Positions 1 through 8,005 of a DNA stretch of 17,411 nucleotides are shown here, piece by piece. This DNA is from DASVCS01 sp036381495. GTDB taxonomy: Bacteria; Gemmatimonadota; Gemmatimonadetes; Longimicrobiales; RSA9. The notes below the pieces were generated by a model. That model ran no database searches, was not told the origin of the DNA, and was given only the letters and a program-made list of their open reading frames with translations. The position numbers and the translations under genes are program-made. The number at the start of each line of letters is the position of its first letter. Positions within the stretch are counted from its first letter, which is position 1. The DNA is taken from positions 1-17,411 of the forward strand of contig DASVCS010000146.1 in the NCBI GenBank assembly GCA_036381495.1, in the 5' to 3' direction.

Positions 1-3000
1 GCGTACTGCCGGCTCGCCACCTCGCCGCTCGGGCGGTAGGTGTAGACGACGTCGGGCGTATCCGGCCTGGTCGCGCTCGTGTCCGCATACACCTTCCAGA
101 GCAGGCCCCGGCCGTCGTATTCGTACCAGTGGTGGAAGGCCCGCGTGCCGACGTAGTCGTGGCGCTCCGTGATCGAGCCCCGAAGGTCGCGCACGTAGAC
201 GGTTCTCGTGTTCAGCGCCATGAGCACGCCCGTGCCGCTGTTGGGTTGCGTGTGGACGTAGCGCCGCACGATGCGCCCGTCCGCGTCGTAGCTGTAGAGC
301 TCGACCTGCCAGGCACCGTTCGAGCGGCTGGCGACGGCAGCGAGCCGGCCCGTGACGTTCAGCAGCGTATCCGCCTCGATCTGCGCGCTGAAGAGGCTCC
401 AGGGATAGAGCGTCGGGGACGGCTTGGCGTCGTACTGCCAGACCGTGCGCCAGTTCGCGGTGGTGGTCTCGAGCGACGGAGCCGTGGCCGCGTCGGGGTC
501 CAGGCTGGAGAACGTCGCAGGGCCCACGCCCGACGTGAGCGGCCGGCCCGCGAAGTCGTACGTCGTGAAGTGGACCTGCCCAGCGGCCGCCTGATTCGCA
601 TCCTGCGTGTAGCGCAGGTTGCCGGCCCTGTCGTACTTGTGCTTCACGGTGCCGGCATCCGGGCTCGTCTTCTGGGTGAGCAGCCCGCGGCCGTCGAGGG
701 TGTAGGTGGTGACGAGTCCGCGCGGGTCGGTCGCGCGCGTACGCCGGCCGAGCACGTCGTAGGCGAGCGTGGTCGTCGTCGCCTCCGTGGCGCCGTAGCC
801 CAGCACCACCTTCACTTCGTTGCCGAAGAGGTCCTTGTAGCGCCGGACCTTCTTGCCCGACTCGTCGGTGACCTCGGTGTAGGTCCAGTCGTTCGCCCCA
901 TCGACGCCGTAGACGTAGAGCACGGTATCCGGCGCCGAGCCGCCGATGTACTCGGGGATCTCCCGCTTGACCCGGGAGAGGGCATCGGCCGTGTACTGCG
1001 TCTCGCGGTAAGGCTTGGCCTGGTTCGAGTCGTAAACAGTGTCATACCATGCCGCTGCGTGCAGAGCGAAATTCACATCGTAATCCGGCGAGGTGCGCGG
1101 ATAGGGCTTCCAGGCGCGCCGAGGCCGCCCCATGGCGTCGTACTCCGTGGCGGTCACGTGGTACGTCGAACCGTCCTGCACGTTGGTCTGGATCGTGCGA
1201 CCCAGCCCGTCCAGGTACTCTCGCTTGACCACGCTCTTCACGGACGGCGAGTGCTGGAGGTAGGTGGTCGTCGTGATCACGTTCGGACTCGCGCTGTCGA
1301 ACGTCCAGCCGTTCTCGCTCTTCCTGGAGTACTGGTACGCATACTCCTCGACCACTGAGTCCGCGTGGTTCTTGATCTCGATGAGCCGGCCGAAGCCGTC
1401 GTAAACGAAACTGCGGGAGCTGCCGCCCTCGTCCTTGATCGACTTGAGGTAACCGCTCTCCTCGTAGTACGTGAGGACGGTTGTCAGGCTGTCCACGCTA
1501 CTTCCCGCATCTGCCAGGCGCGTGATCCGGGTCAGGAACGCGCCGTTCGTCCCGCCGTACGCGTACTTCGTGACCTTGCCGCGCGCGTCGGTGAGCCGCT
1601 CGATGCGGCCGTAGGCGTCGTAGTCGTTCGCGGTCTCCTGGAGCACGTAGCGGCTGTCCTTCGTGAACGCACCTCCGCTCACCTTCGACTGGAACGGATC
1701 GTCCACCGCCGTGATCTGGACGCTGTAACTTCCGCTGTTGGCCGCATTCGAACCCGAGGCCGTGAGCGTGAGCGTGCCCGTGCCCGGTCCTCCCACGCTG
1801 TAGCTCTGGTCGCGCGTGATCGATTGCCCCGCGGCCAGCGTCACCGGTGCCGGCGCCGTGCCGCACGTCACCCCGCCTGTGCTGCTGCACGTGAACGTGA
1901 AGGTGTTCGATGCCGAGCCGGTGTTCTTGATGGTGAACGTGAGACTGCCGCTGGAATACGGCGTGGCCGACGCCGTCGCACCGTCGGGGGTCACGCTGAC
2001 GCCGTAGGAGACGATCGGGACGTTGTAGTAGCCGGAGTTGCTCGCGTTCGAGCCCGTGGCGGTGAGCGTGAGCTTGCCCGTGCCCGGCGCGCCCACGCTG
2101 TAGCTCTGCGTGCGCGTCGTGGATGCGCCCGCCGCGAGCGTGACGGACGACGGCGCGGTGCCGCAGGTGACCCCGCCCGAACCGGTGCACGTGAACGTGA
2201 ACGTGTTCGACGTCGAGCCGGTGTTCTTGATCGTGAACGTCTGGCTGTAGCCGCCGGTGTTCGCCTTGCGGGTCGGGGTGGTGGTCCCGTCCGGGGTCAC
2301 GCTGACGCCGTAGGAGACGATCGGGACGTTGTAGTAGCCGGAGTTGCTCGCGTTCGAGCCCGTGGCGGTGAGCGTGAGCTTGCCCGTGCCCGGCGCGCCC
2401 ACGCTGTAGCTCTGCGTGCGCGTCGTGGACGAGTCCGGCGCGAGCGTGACGGGCGACGGAGCGGTGCCGCAGATGACCCCGCCCGAACCGGTGCACGTGA
2501 ACGTGTACGTGTTCGACGTCTCGCCCGTGTTCTTGATCGTGAACGTCTGGCTGTAGCCGCCGGTGTTCGCCTTGCGCGTGGGAGCCGTCGAGCCGTCCGG
2601 TGTAACACTTACGCCGTAGCGCACGATCGTGCCCGTGTAGTAGCCCGAGTTCGTGCTGTTTGAACTCATCGCCGTGAGCGTCACACGCCCCGGCCCGCTC
2701 GTGCTCCCGGTCGAGAACGTCACCGTCACGGTCCTCGACGTCCCCGGACTGAGGCCCACGGAGAGGGTATTGGGCGAACAGGTGATGCCGTTCGTGCCCG
2801 AGCACGACAGATTGTAGAACTCCGTCGCATGGTTGCCCGTGTTCTTGACCGTGAACGAGAGCGTGAGGCCGCTCTTGTTCGTCGGCACCGTGCCGAAGGT
2901 GCCGCCGTCGGGAGTCACAGCCACCGCGTAGACCGGCGGCTCACCGCCCGGATCACAATTGATGCAGAGAGGGTCCTGCTGGGCCGCCGCCCGGCTCGCC

Positions 3001-3068
3001 ATGGCCGGCACGGCGAGCATGGCCGAGAAGACGATCAGCAGAAGCCTCGCGCCGAGAGCCATACGCAT
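1..3068 (-). CDS. Exported Ig-repeat / DUF6443-like / YD-repeat (RHS) protein, C-terminus outside window
   Basis: Reading from ATG at 3068 to the left edge gives 1022 residues with no stop, so the gene is partial at its 3' end. Residues 1-29 form a signal peptide with probable cleavage after AAA, followed by a CINC motif. Four Ig-like domains of about 102 residues start at Y47, Y151, Y253 and Y355. Each opens like YGVSVTPDG and holds two cysteines, for example FTCTGSGGVTCG. From about residue 460 come YD/RHS repeats such as YDAYGRIERLTDARG, YDVLGRRTRATDPRG and YDRAGNLRYTQD. Residues about 615-705 resemble DUF6443 (YLDGLGR, YDAMGR, then WKPYP). The frame reads YTYRPSGEVAS at the edge. RHS proteins form shells around, or present, variable C-terminal domains; that end is not visible here. 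GGAGG lies 4 nt before ATG 3068 and 10 nt before a second ATG at 3062, so the start could be either. It follows the 5863-3176 gene after 107 bp. Confidence 0.9.
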   Translation of the reverse strand, partial: MRMALGARLLLIVFSAMLAVPAMASRAAAQQDPLCINCDPGGEPPVYAVAVTPDGGTFGTVPTNKSGLTLSFTVKNTGNHATEFYNLSCSGTNGITCSPNTLSVGLSPGTSRTVTVTFSTGSTSGPGRVTLTAMSSNSTNSGYYTGTIVRYGVSVTPDGSTAPTRKANTGGYSQTFTIKNTGETSNTYTFTCTGSGGVICGTAPSPVTLAPDSSTTRTQSYSVGAPGTGKLTLTATGSNASNSGYYNVPIVSYGVSVTPDGTTTPTRKANTGGYSQTFTIKNTGSTSNTFTFTCTGSGGVTCGTAPSSVTLAAGASTTRTQSYSVGAPGTGKLTLTATGSNASNSGYYNVPIVSYGVSVTPDGATASATPYSSGSLTFTIKNTGSASNTFTFTCSSTGGVTCGTAPAPVTLAAGQSITRDQSYSVGGPGTGTLTLTASGSNAANSGSYSVQITAVDDPFQSKVSGGAFTKDSRYVLQETANDYDAYGRIERLTDARGKVTKYAYGGTNGAFLTRITRLADAGSSVDSLTTVLTYYEESGYLKSIKDEGGSSRSFVYDGFGRLIEIKNHADSVVEEYAYQYSRKSENGWTFDSASPNVITTTTYLQHSPSVKSVVKREYLDGLGRTIQTNVQDGSTYHVTATEYDAMGRPRRAWKPYPRTSPDYDVNFALHAAAWYDTVYDSNQAKPYRETQYTADALSRVKREIPEYIGGSAPDTVLYVYGVDGANDWTYTEVTDESGKKVRRYKDLFGNEVKVVLGYGATEATTTTLAYDVLGRRTRATDPRGLVTTYTLDGRGLLTQKTSPDAGTVKHKYDRAGNLRYTQDANQAAAGQVHFTTYDFAGRPLTSGVGPATFSSLDPDAATAPSLETTTANWRTVWQYDAKPSPTLYPWSLFSAQIEADTLLNVTGRLAAVASRSNGAWQVELYSYDADGRIVRRYVHTQPNSGTGVLMALNTRTVYVRDLRGSITERHDYVGTRAFHHWYEYDGRGLLWKVYADTSATRPDTPDVVYTYRPSGEVASRQY
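1707..2930 (-). repeat. Four tandem Ig-like domain repeats inside the RHS protein
   Basis: Four in-frame modules start at 2930, 2618, 2312 and 2006 (spacings 312, 306 and 306 bp; the last runs to about 1707). Each module contains NTG and FTC...C elements and ends near NSGYY in the first three. The block 1987-2123 is base-for-base identical to 2293-2429, 137 bp at exactly 306 bp spacing, while the outer modules have diverged. This points to recent duplication or gene conversion of the central modules. The paired cysteines fit an oxidising extracytoplasmic location. Confidence 0.85.
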
Positions 3069-3109
3069 ACGGCCTCCAGGAAGTCGCTCAGGGATTGTAT
3101 GGTGTGCAT

Positions 3110-3130
3110 GGCCGCGCGCGGCGCGCGACC
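3110..3130 (-). other. GC-only hairpin between the two RHS genes
   Basis: In the 107-bp gap the minus-strand transcript has arms GGUCGCGCGC and GCGCGCGGCC around a single C. They pair throughout with one G-U wobble, so about 9 bp can form around a minimal loop. No U-run follows, so an ordinary intrinsic terminator is unlikely. It could attenuate or process the transcript, or it could be chance in GC-rich sequence. Confidence 0.35.
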
Positions 3131-3175
3131 GCCGCGCCGCTGCCCGCCCGCCTGCGCCTGCTTCGCCCCGCCGGC

Positions 3176-5863
3176 TCACGGCTGGCTCCCCGGGTTCAGG
3201 ACGAAGCGCTGGAACGGCAGGATCTGCCCCGGTGCGAAGATCTTGTAGGTCCTCAGCACCGCCTCGATCACCTTCTCCGTAGAACCCCTCTTTTCGACCA
3301 CCCACCGCTCGATCACGGGCGAGTGCATGTGCGCCGCGCCTTGCATCTCCGTCAGCGCCGCCGCCTCCGCGTTCGCCGTGCCCGTCGCGTAGTCGGCCGG
3401 ATACTTCATGCGCGTGATCCGCTCGGTCCCGTCCGAGTTCGTCTCCCGCACCTCCGTGAGCTGTGCGTGCACCGGGTTGCCATAAACGAAGGTCCGCACG
3501 GTCGAGACAGAGCTGGATCCGGCCTCATTGTACTGGACCGTGGTTTCCGTGTCCTTATAGGCCCAGGCGGAGATGACCTGATAATCGGCGAAGAAGTATT
3601 CGGTGTCGTAGTGCGTCAATCCGGGCCAGGAGAGAATCGACATGCCGCGGAATCTCCGCGTCGTCACCTGCTCGTTGTCTTCATCGCGGAACCGATACGT
3701 GGATGCCGTGCGTCGCTGAATCGCCCCCCCGGCGTTGTAATCCACAACTTCGAGAGGCTGCCCCCGCTTCCACGACACGCTGGTCCAGGTCAGGTATGGC
3801 CATTCCCCGACCGGCATTCCATCGGCGGCATCCATGATGGAACGGAACGTATGACGGGTCCTGCCGTACTCCCCGTTGGCGCCGTGCAGGACCGTGACCT
3901 CCCTGTACTCTACCGGGGGGCCGCCGCCGAGCGGGAGTTTGGACATAGACGACCGTGACACGTACTTGCAGGTAGGCTCGCTGAATGTGTAGTGGTACCG
4001 CGGCTCGACATGCACGATGCCGCTCGATCGCGTGCTGTCGCTCTGGAGGACATACCTGTACTTGCGGATCGAGGTATTGCCCATGCCGTCAACGGTCCGC
4101 AGTTCGGCAATCCGAAGTCCGCCGGCGAGCTTCTTTCCGACAGGTGCACGGTCGCGCCACCGGACCGTGATGGATGCGTATCCCTGGGGATTTTCCTCGT
4201 CAGATGCCTGGATCGTGTAGGTTCCCGGCTCGAGCGTTACGTAGTACGTGCCGCTCTCGTCCCATCCGCCGGTCCCCAGTTTCACGTATGGACATGGTGG
4301 CCAGTCCTGGCCGGCGCAGTTCTCCGGGTCTAACGAGACGTAAACCGTTGCGACAACCGTCTCCGTGCCTCCTACGGTAAACGTCTGACTCTTGAGACCC
4401 TCGCCAAGGTTGCTGGATACCTCCGCTTCTTGTTCCGGTCCTTCGCCGATCGGCATCGTGCCGGACTCTCCGATCGCACCATAGTCGTTCGCTTCATAGA
4501 CGAACTCGCTGTAGCCACCGGTGGGATAGGTAATTCGCTTGAGAATGCCCACCTGCATTGCATCCGGATCCGGCTCGCGATTGGCACCGGGCAAGACGAA
4601 CCCGTTGACCACGACCGTCGGTATGGGTGTGGAATTGCCGGTCCTCCCATTGTAAAAACCCCAATGATCCTGGGCATTCGATCCGCGCGACGGCAGGGTC
4701 CCGGGGTAGTATGTGAAGGTGTAGGGCGGCAGTGAATTCCCGCTTGCGTCCTTTTCGTAGACGTTCTTCAGTCGGAGGCGATTGCCGGGGAAGTAGTCGT
4801 GCTCGAACTGGAAGATGCGCAGCACCTTACCTGTCGGCGTTGTGACGGTGATTCTGTCCAGCCGCGGCTCCTGCTTCACACCGGAGGGTGAGAGCGCATC
4901 GGAGCGGAGCTCCGCTCCCGTGCTGAATTTGATCGTGTGCACTGCGCTCTTGATCGAATCGAGCCGCTGGGCCAATATGCGGTACTCGTTCGTAACCGAG
5001 AGGGAGCCAGGGACACAGTTGTCGGATACCTGGCTGAATTCCTCGCGGTAGTAACCTTGCCTGTGTGTCGCGATGTAAGTGGAATAGTAGAGCGTGATCG
5101 AATCGCCGCCCGGCGCGCGGATCTTGGTGAGGTGCCACGCGGATCCGTGGGATTCGCCCAGATGGCTCCCTAGTTCGCTCGCCGGATTCATGATGCTCTG
5201 GTCGGTGGTGACCTCCCGAGCGGCGAACGTGTACTCGGTGCCGTCCTCGGTGGTGATCGACCACGCCGTGATTTCTCCCCCCGAGAACGTGGGTACGATC
5301 TTCAGCTTCTGATACGGGATGGTTCGGTATTCCTTCGTGCCGGTCGAATCCGTAGGGCCAATGACGAATTGACCCGACCGGCCGGCAACGGAATAGAAGA
5401 ACTGATCCGGATCGCCATCCACATAGCCATCTTTGATGTTATCGAGCAAAGATAGCGGCGGGCTCGGCCAGTTGCCGGATACGTAGAAGTGATGGCCGGT
5501 GTTCAGGTAACCGGACGGACTGTCGTCCACGAGCCCGCGGACGGTTCGGGAAATCGTTCCACCGGCATCCAGCGACCAGCCGAGGCCCACCCAACTCCCG
5601 ATCTCCTCGACGCGGATCCCGCCGGCGTGGTACCGGAGCACGATCGGCAGCTCCAGCGTCCTGCCTTTGACGGTGAAGAGGGGAATGCTGATGTCCGGAA
5701 TACCCGTGTGGAGGTCGACGGGCACATCGCCGAACCTGCCGAGCGACGCTGCGGTGGGCGAAGGCACGGTCACGCGCATCGACCCGGTCTGCGCCCGGAG
5801 GCCGTGAATCGGCAACAGCAATCCCAGCAGAAGGATCGGCATCGGCGACTTCGCACGTTGCAT
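3176..5863 (-). CDS. Exported SpvB/RHS-like N-terminal-type protein (895 aa)
   Basis: Large exported protein matching the N-terminal half of Bacteroidota-type RHS proteins. The start is set at ATG 5863 because a hydrophobic signal peptide follows at once (PILLLGLLLPIHGLRA, probable cleavage after A24) and GGAG lies 7 nt upstream. The open frame continues to 6226, but that extension looks non-coding. Residues 54-113 hold the family signature: TGIPDISIPLF, LRYHAGGIRVEEIGSWVGLGW, then AGGTISRTVRGLVDD. A beta-rich middle follows (SGTYYVTLEPGTYTI), then GGLRIAELRTVDGMGN and a late MKYPADY motif. Comparable proteins usually run on from the YP.DY region into DUF6443 and YD repeats in one chain. Here the chain stops at 3176 and those parts occur in the next gene with its own signal peptide. 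The pair is therefore read as a split RHS protein. The biochemical function is unknown; a toxin shell, adhesin or surface protein are all possible. Confidence 0.85.
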   Translation of the reverse strand: MQRAKSPMPILLLGLLLPIHGLRAQTGSMRVTVPSPTAASLGRFGDVPVDLHTGIPDISIPLFTVKGRTLELPIVLRYHAGGIRVEEIGSWVGLGWSLDAGGTISRTVRGLVDDSPSGYLNTGHHFYVSGNWPSPPLSLLDNIKDGYVDGDPDQFFYSVAGRSGQFVIGPTDSTGTKEYRTIPYQKLKIVPTFSGGEITAWSITTEDGTEYTFAAREVTTDQSIMNPASELGSHLGESHGSAWHLTKIRAPGGDSITLYYSTYIATHRQGYYREEFSQVSDNCVPGSLSVTNEYRILAQRLDSIKSAVHTIKFSTGAELRSDALSPSGVKQEPRLDRITVTTPTGKVLRIFQFEHDYFPGNRLRLKNVYEKDASGNSLPPYTFTYYPGTLPSRGSNAQDHWGFYNGRTGNSTPIPTVVVNGFVLPGANREPDPDAMQVGILKRITYPTGGYSEFVYEANDYGAIGESGTMPIGEGPEQEAEVSSNLGEGLKSQTFTVGGTETVVATVYVSLDPENCAGQDWPPCPYVKLGTGGWDESGTYYVTLEPGTYTIQASDEENPQGYASITVRWRDRAPVGKKLAGGLRIAELRTVDGMGNTSIRKYRYVLQSDSTRSSGIVHVEPRYHYTFSEPTCKYVSRSSMSKLPLGGGPPVEYREVTVLHGANGEYGRTRHTFRSIMDAADGMPVGEWPYLTWTSVSWKRGQPLEVVDYNAGGAIQRRTASTYRFRDEDNEQVTTRRFRGMSILSWPGLTHYDTEYFFADYQVISAWAYKDTETTVQYNEAGSSSVSTVRTFVYGNPVHAQLTEVRETNSDGTERITRMKYPADYATGTANAEAAALTEMQGAAHMHSPVIERWVVEKRGSTEKVIEAVLRTYKIFAPGQILPFQRFVLNPGSQP

Positions 5864-5865
5864 GG

Positions 5866-5880
5866 CTCGACTCCGTCGAG
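5866..5880 (-). promoter_or_regulatory. Hairpin enclosing the Shine-Dalgarno of the 5863 gene
   Basis: On the minus strand CTCGAC-GGA-GTCGAG stands two bases before CC-ATG (start 5863). It is a perfect 6-bp stem with a 3-nt loop. The GGAG ribosome-binding site is the loop plus the first stem base, so folding could limit initiation. The same 15 bp could equally be a DNA operator. Confidence 0.4.
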
Positions 5881-5978
5881 AGATGGGGACGACTTGGTTG
5901 GCGGGCTCGTATTCAGGAAAGAACCGAGCCAATGCGGCGGTCGAGCCGTAAACTGGGGCCACGAAAGGACATAGGTGA

Positions 5979-6001
5979 ATCCCACGCCTCGGAGGTGGGA
6001 T
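5979..6001. promoter_or_regulatory. Inverted repeat, 7-bp arms
   Basis: Arms ATCCCAC (5979-5985) and GTGGGAT (5995-6001) flank a 9-nt spacer. It lies directly beside the next palindrome (6004-6029), which makes chance less likely. It could be an operator or a leader hairpin of the minus-strand RHS transcript. Confidence 0.35.
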
Positions 6002-6003
6002 GC

Positions 6004-6029
6004 CCGGACTCTCAAATCTGAGAGTCCGG
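6004..6029. promoter_or_regulatory. Perfect palindrome, 11-bp arms (family core element 1)
   Basis: Arms CCGGACTCTCA (6004-6014) and TGAGAGTCCGG (6019-6029) are perfect reverse complements around AATC. The inner core CTCTCA-AATC-TGAGAG shares its layout and loop with the elements at 6040 and 6220. Perfect symmetry and recurrence suggest a dimeric regulator's operator or a repetitive extragenic palindrome. It is not followed by a T-run. Confidence 0.6.
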
Positions 6030-6039
6030 ACGATGCGGA

Positions 6040-6057
6040 CCTCGCAAATCTGCGAGG
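6040..6057. promoter_or_regulatory. Perfect palindrome, 7-bp arms (family core element 2)
   Basis: Arms CCTCGCA (6040-6046) and TGCGAGG (6051-6057) surround the same AATC loop as element 1. The fourth base of the six-base core differs from element 1 but changes on both arms (CTCTCA/TGAGAG against CTCGCA/TGCGAG). This compensatory change preserves the symmetry. Confidence 0.55.
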
Positions 6058-6219
6058 CCGAACGGACGGTGTGCTGTGTCCCGGAGCCACGGGCCGCGAT
6101 CGGCCCGGGGAGGCCGTAATGCGCGGACGCGGCGCGGTTCGGACGGTTCGTCGCGTTCGTCGCCGAGTGCGTCCCGATGCGCGCGGACGGCGGCCGCCGG
6201 CGCCCGGCGTCGAGGTCGT

Positions 6220-6235
6220 CTCTCACATCTGCGAG
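6220..6235. promoter_or_regulatory. Imperfect palindrome (family core element 3)
   Basis: CTCTCA-CATC-TGCGAG joins the left arm of element 1 to the right arm of element 2, with one internal mismatch. It lies about 185 bp before the gspE start. Its centre is 179 bp from element 2 and 211 bp from element 1. Confidence 0.4.
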
Positions 6236-6418
6236 TCAGTCATGGCGGCCGCGCGTGGTGGAATTCGGTAATCTCCATCGTGGAAAGGGTTTGCCCGCCA
6301 GGCATGTTTTTTCCTCTTCCTTTGCGCCGGCCGGAGTTTCCCTGGCGCCTCCATCCCCGCGGTCGCAGCGCGGTCCTCTGGCGCCATTTCTTCCGAACCG
6401 AGCGATCTGAACGCCGCA

Positions 6419-8005
6419 ATGATCCGAGCCCATGCGACCCCCGTGAACGGTGGCGCGCCGGTCGGCGACGAGGCCGTGCCGCCCGCACCCCCGGCGCGCG
6501 TGCCGGGCGAGGCGGCCGTCTCCGTAGGTCTGGCCGAGGGCGTGACGCGATCGTTTCTGCTCTACCACCGGATGTGTCCGATCGCACTGCGGGACGACGG
6601 CCGGCTGCGTGTGGCGGTCGAGCCGGATTCCGTGCTCGAGGGGCTGGACGACCTGAGCGTGGCGTACGGGGCGCCGGTCGAGACGGAGCCGCTCACGGCG
6701 TCGGAGGTCCAGGTGCTGATCGAGCGGCTCACGTCGGCGAGCGAGCGGGGGATCGAGCTGTCGACCCAGGTGGTCGAGGGCGATGCGTTCGCCTCGGACA
6801 TCCGCGACCTGGCCAATCAGCCGCCGGTGGTGCGGTACCTCAATCTGCTGGTCCGCGACGCGTACGACGCGGGGGCGAGCGACATCCACCTGGAGTCGAC
6901 GCGGTACGGCGTCGAGGCCCGCTTTCGCATCGACGGCGTACTGGTGCCGGCGCAGGAGCCGGCGCCGGGCCTCGGCCGCGCGGTGATCTCGCGCGTGAAG
7001 CTGCTGGCGGAGCTGGACATCGCCGAGCGGCGCCGGCCGCAGGACGGCCGGATCCGCGTCCGGATGGAGGAGCGCGAGCTGGACCTCCGGGTGTCGACGG
7101 TGCCGACGATCTTCGGCGAGAGTGTCGTGCTGCGCCTCCTGGACCGCGGTGGCCGGCCGATCGCGCTGGCCGACCTCGGCCTGCCGGCAGACCTGCTGGA
7201 CACGATCGCCCGGCTCGCCCGGAAACCGCACGGGATGATCCTGGCGACCGGGCCGACGGGTGCGGGGAAGACGACGACGTTGTACGCCGCGCTCCGGCTG
7301 CGAGACGCGAAGCGTGAGAAGATCATCACGCTGGAGGACCCGATCGAGTACGCGCTCGAGGGCGTGATCCAGGTGCCGATCTACGAGCAGGCCGGCGTGA
7401 CGTTCGCCTCGATGCTGCGCTCGATCCTGCGCCAGGATCCGGACGTGATCATGCTCGGCGAGATGCGGGATGCCGTGACCGCGGAGCTCGCGGTCCGGGC
7501 GGCGCTCACCGGGCACCTGGTCTTCTCGACGCTCCACACGAACGACGCCATTGGCGCGATCGCGCGGCTGGTCGACCTGGGGGTCCCCCCGTTCCTGGTC
7601 GCGGCGACGCTCGATGCGGTCCTGGCGCAGCGCCTCGTGCGGCGGACGTGCGAGGCCTGCCGGGAGCCGTACACCCCCGACCCGGAGGCGTTGCGGATGC
7701 TCGAGGGTTCGGCCGTCGCGGCCGGGGACGGGCGCGGGGCGCCCACGCGGGTCGAAATCCGATACACGCGGGGCCGCGGGTGCGCCGCGTGCCGCGGCAC
7801 CGGCTATCGTGGGCGCATCGGGATTTTCGAGCTGCTCGTCGTCACGCGCGAGCTCCGGGAGGCGATCGCCCGCGGGGCTCGCCCGAGCGGGCTCGAGGAA
7901 CTGGCGCGCCGCGCGGGGATGGCGACGCTGCGGTCCGACGGGCTCGCGAAAGTCGAAGCCGGACTCACGACGGTGGAGGAGGTGCTACGTGTTACCGCGG
8001 ATTAG
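6419..8005 (+). CDS. gspE: T2SS assembly ATPase GspE
   Basis: Cytoplasmic hexameric ATPase that powers pseudopilus assembly of the type II secretion system, working with GspL and GspF at the inner membrane. It is 528 residues, normal for the family. Walker A GPTGAGKTT is at residues 278-286 (Lys284). The atypical Walker B VIMLGEMRD is at 343-351 with catalytic Glu348. The family motif ELDIAERRRPQDGR precedes Walker A, and the His-box region STLHTNDA follows Walker B. Two CxxC pairs (C411/C414 and C455/C458) form the zinc-binding C-terminal module typical of GspE, which separates it from PilT. The start at ATG 6419 has no clear Shine-Dalgarno sequence, so initiation may be leaderless or the start may lie slightly downstream. 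It is the first gene of the operon and overlaps gspG by 17 bp. Confidence 0.93.
   Translation: MIRAHATPVNGGAPVGDEAVPPAPPARVPGEAAVSVGLAEGVTRSFLLYHRMCPIALRDDGRLRVAVEPDSVLEGLDDLSVAYGAPVETEPLTASEVQVLIERLTSASERGIELSTQVVEGDAFASDIRDLANQPPVVRYLNLLVRDAYDAGASDIHLESTRYGVEARFRIDGVLVPAQEPAPGLGRAVISRVKLLAELDIAERRRPQDGRIRVRMEERELDLRVSTVPTIFGESVVLRLLDRGGRPIALADLGLPADLLDTIARLARKPHGMILATGPTGAGKTTTLYAALRLRDAKREKIITLEDPIEYALEGVIQVPIYEQAGVTFASMLRSILRQDPDVIMLGEMRDAVTAELAVRAALTGHLVFSTLHTNDAIGAIARLVDLGVPPFLVAATLDAVLAQRLVRRTCEACREPYTPDPEALRMLEGSAVAAGDGRGAPTRVEIRYTRGRGCAACRGTGYRGRIGIFELLVVTRELREAIARGARPSGLEELARRAGMATLRSDGLAKVEAGLTTVEEVLRVTAD

Larger units (their letters stand above)
5864..6418. other. Divergent intergenic regulatory region, no gene seen
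   Basis: These 555 bp separate the minus-strand RHS genes from the plus-strand T2SS operon and must hold both promoters. I see no convincing coding sequence on either strand. Open frames crossing the region have arginine-rich, low-complexity translations and are shadows or upstream extensions. No clear sigma-70-type -35/-10 pair is visible. The palindromes listed separately are the notable content. A T/C-rich run lies at about 6307-6321. Confidence 0.6.

Noticed and set aside
129..2663. Two long plus-strand open frames (129-1358 and 1365-2663)
   Set aside because: They lie antisense to the RHS gene, whose own frame gives signal peptide, Ig and YD motifs. Their translations are Arg/Val-rich without recognisable domains, an effect of GC-biased codons on the opposite strand.
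1498..2805. Minus-strand frame with repeated HVHVH motifs, resembling a histidine-rich metal-binding protein
   Set aside because: It is an alternative frame of the Ig repeats. The repetition comes from the repeated DNA, and the frame lacks an upstream start with a ribosome-binding site.
1707..2930. Tandem 306-bp repeats considered as a CRISPR or other repeat array
   Set aside because: The units are in-frame protein modules with no unique spacers and diverge by codon position. They are Ig-domain duplications.
5864..6226. N-terminal extension of the 895-aa RHS protein up to an upstream start
   Set aside because: The extra residues are Arg/Pro-rich, overlap the palindromes, and would bury a clear signal peptide. 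ATG 5863 has GGAG at 7 nt.
6236..7537. Long minus-strand frame antisense to gspE
   Set aside because: It lacks family motifs, while the plus-strand frame has Walker A, Walker B and zinc-binding cysteines. It is typical high-GC shadow coding.
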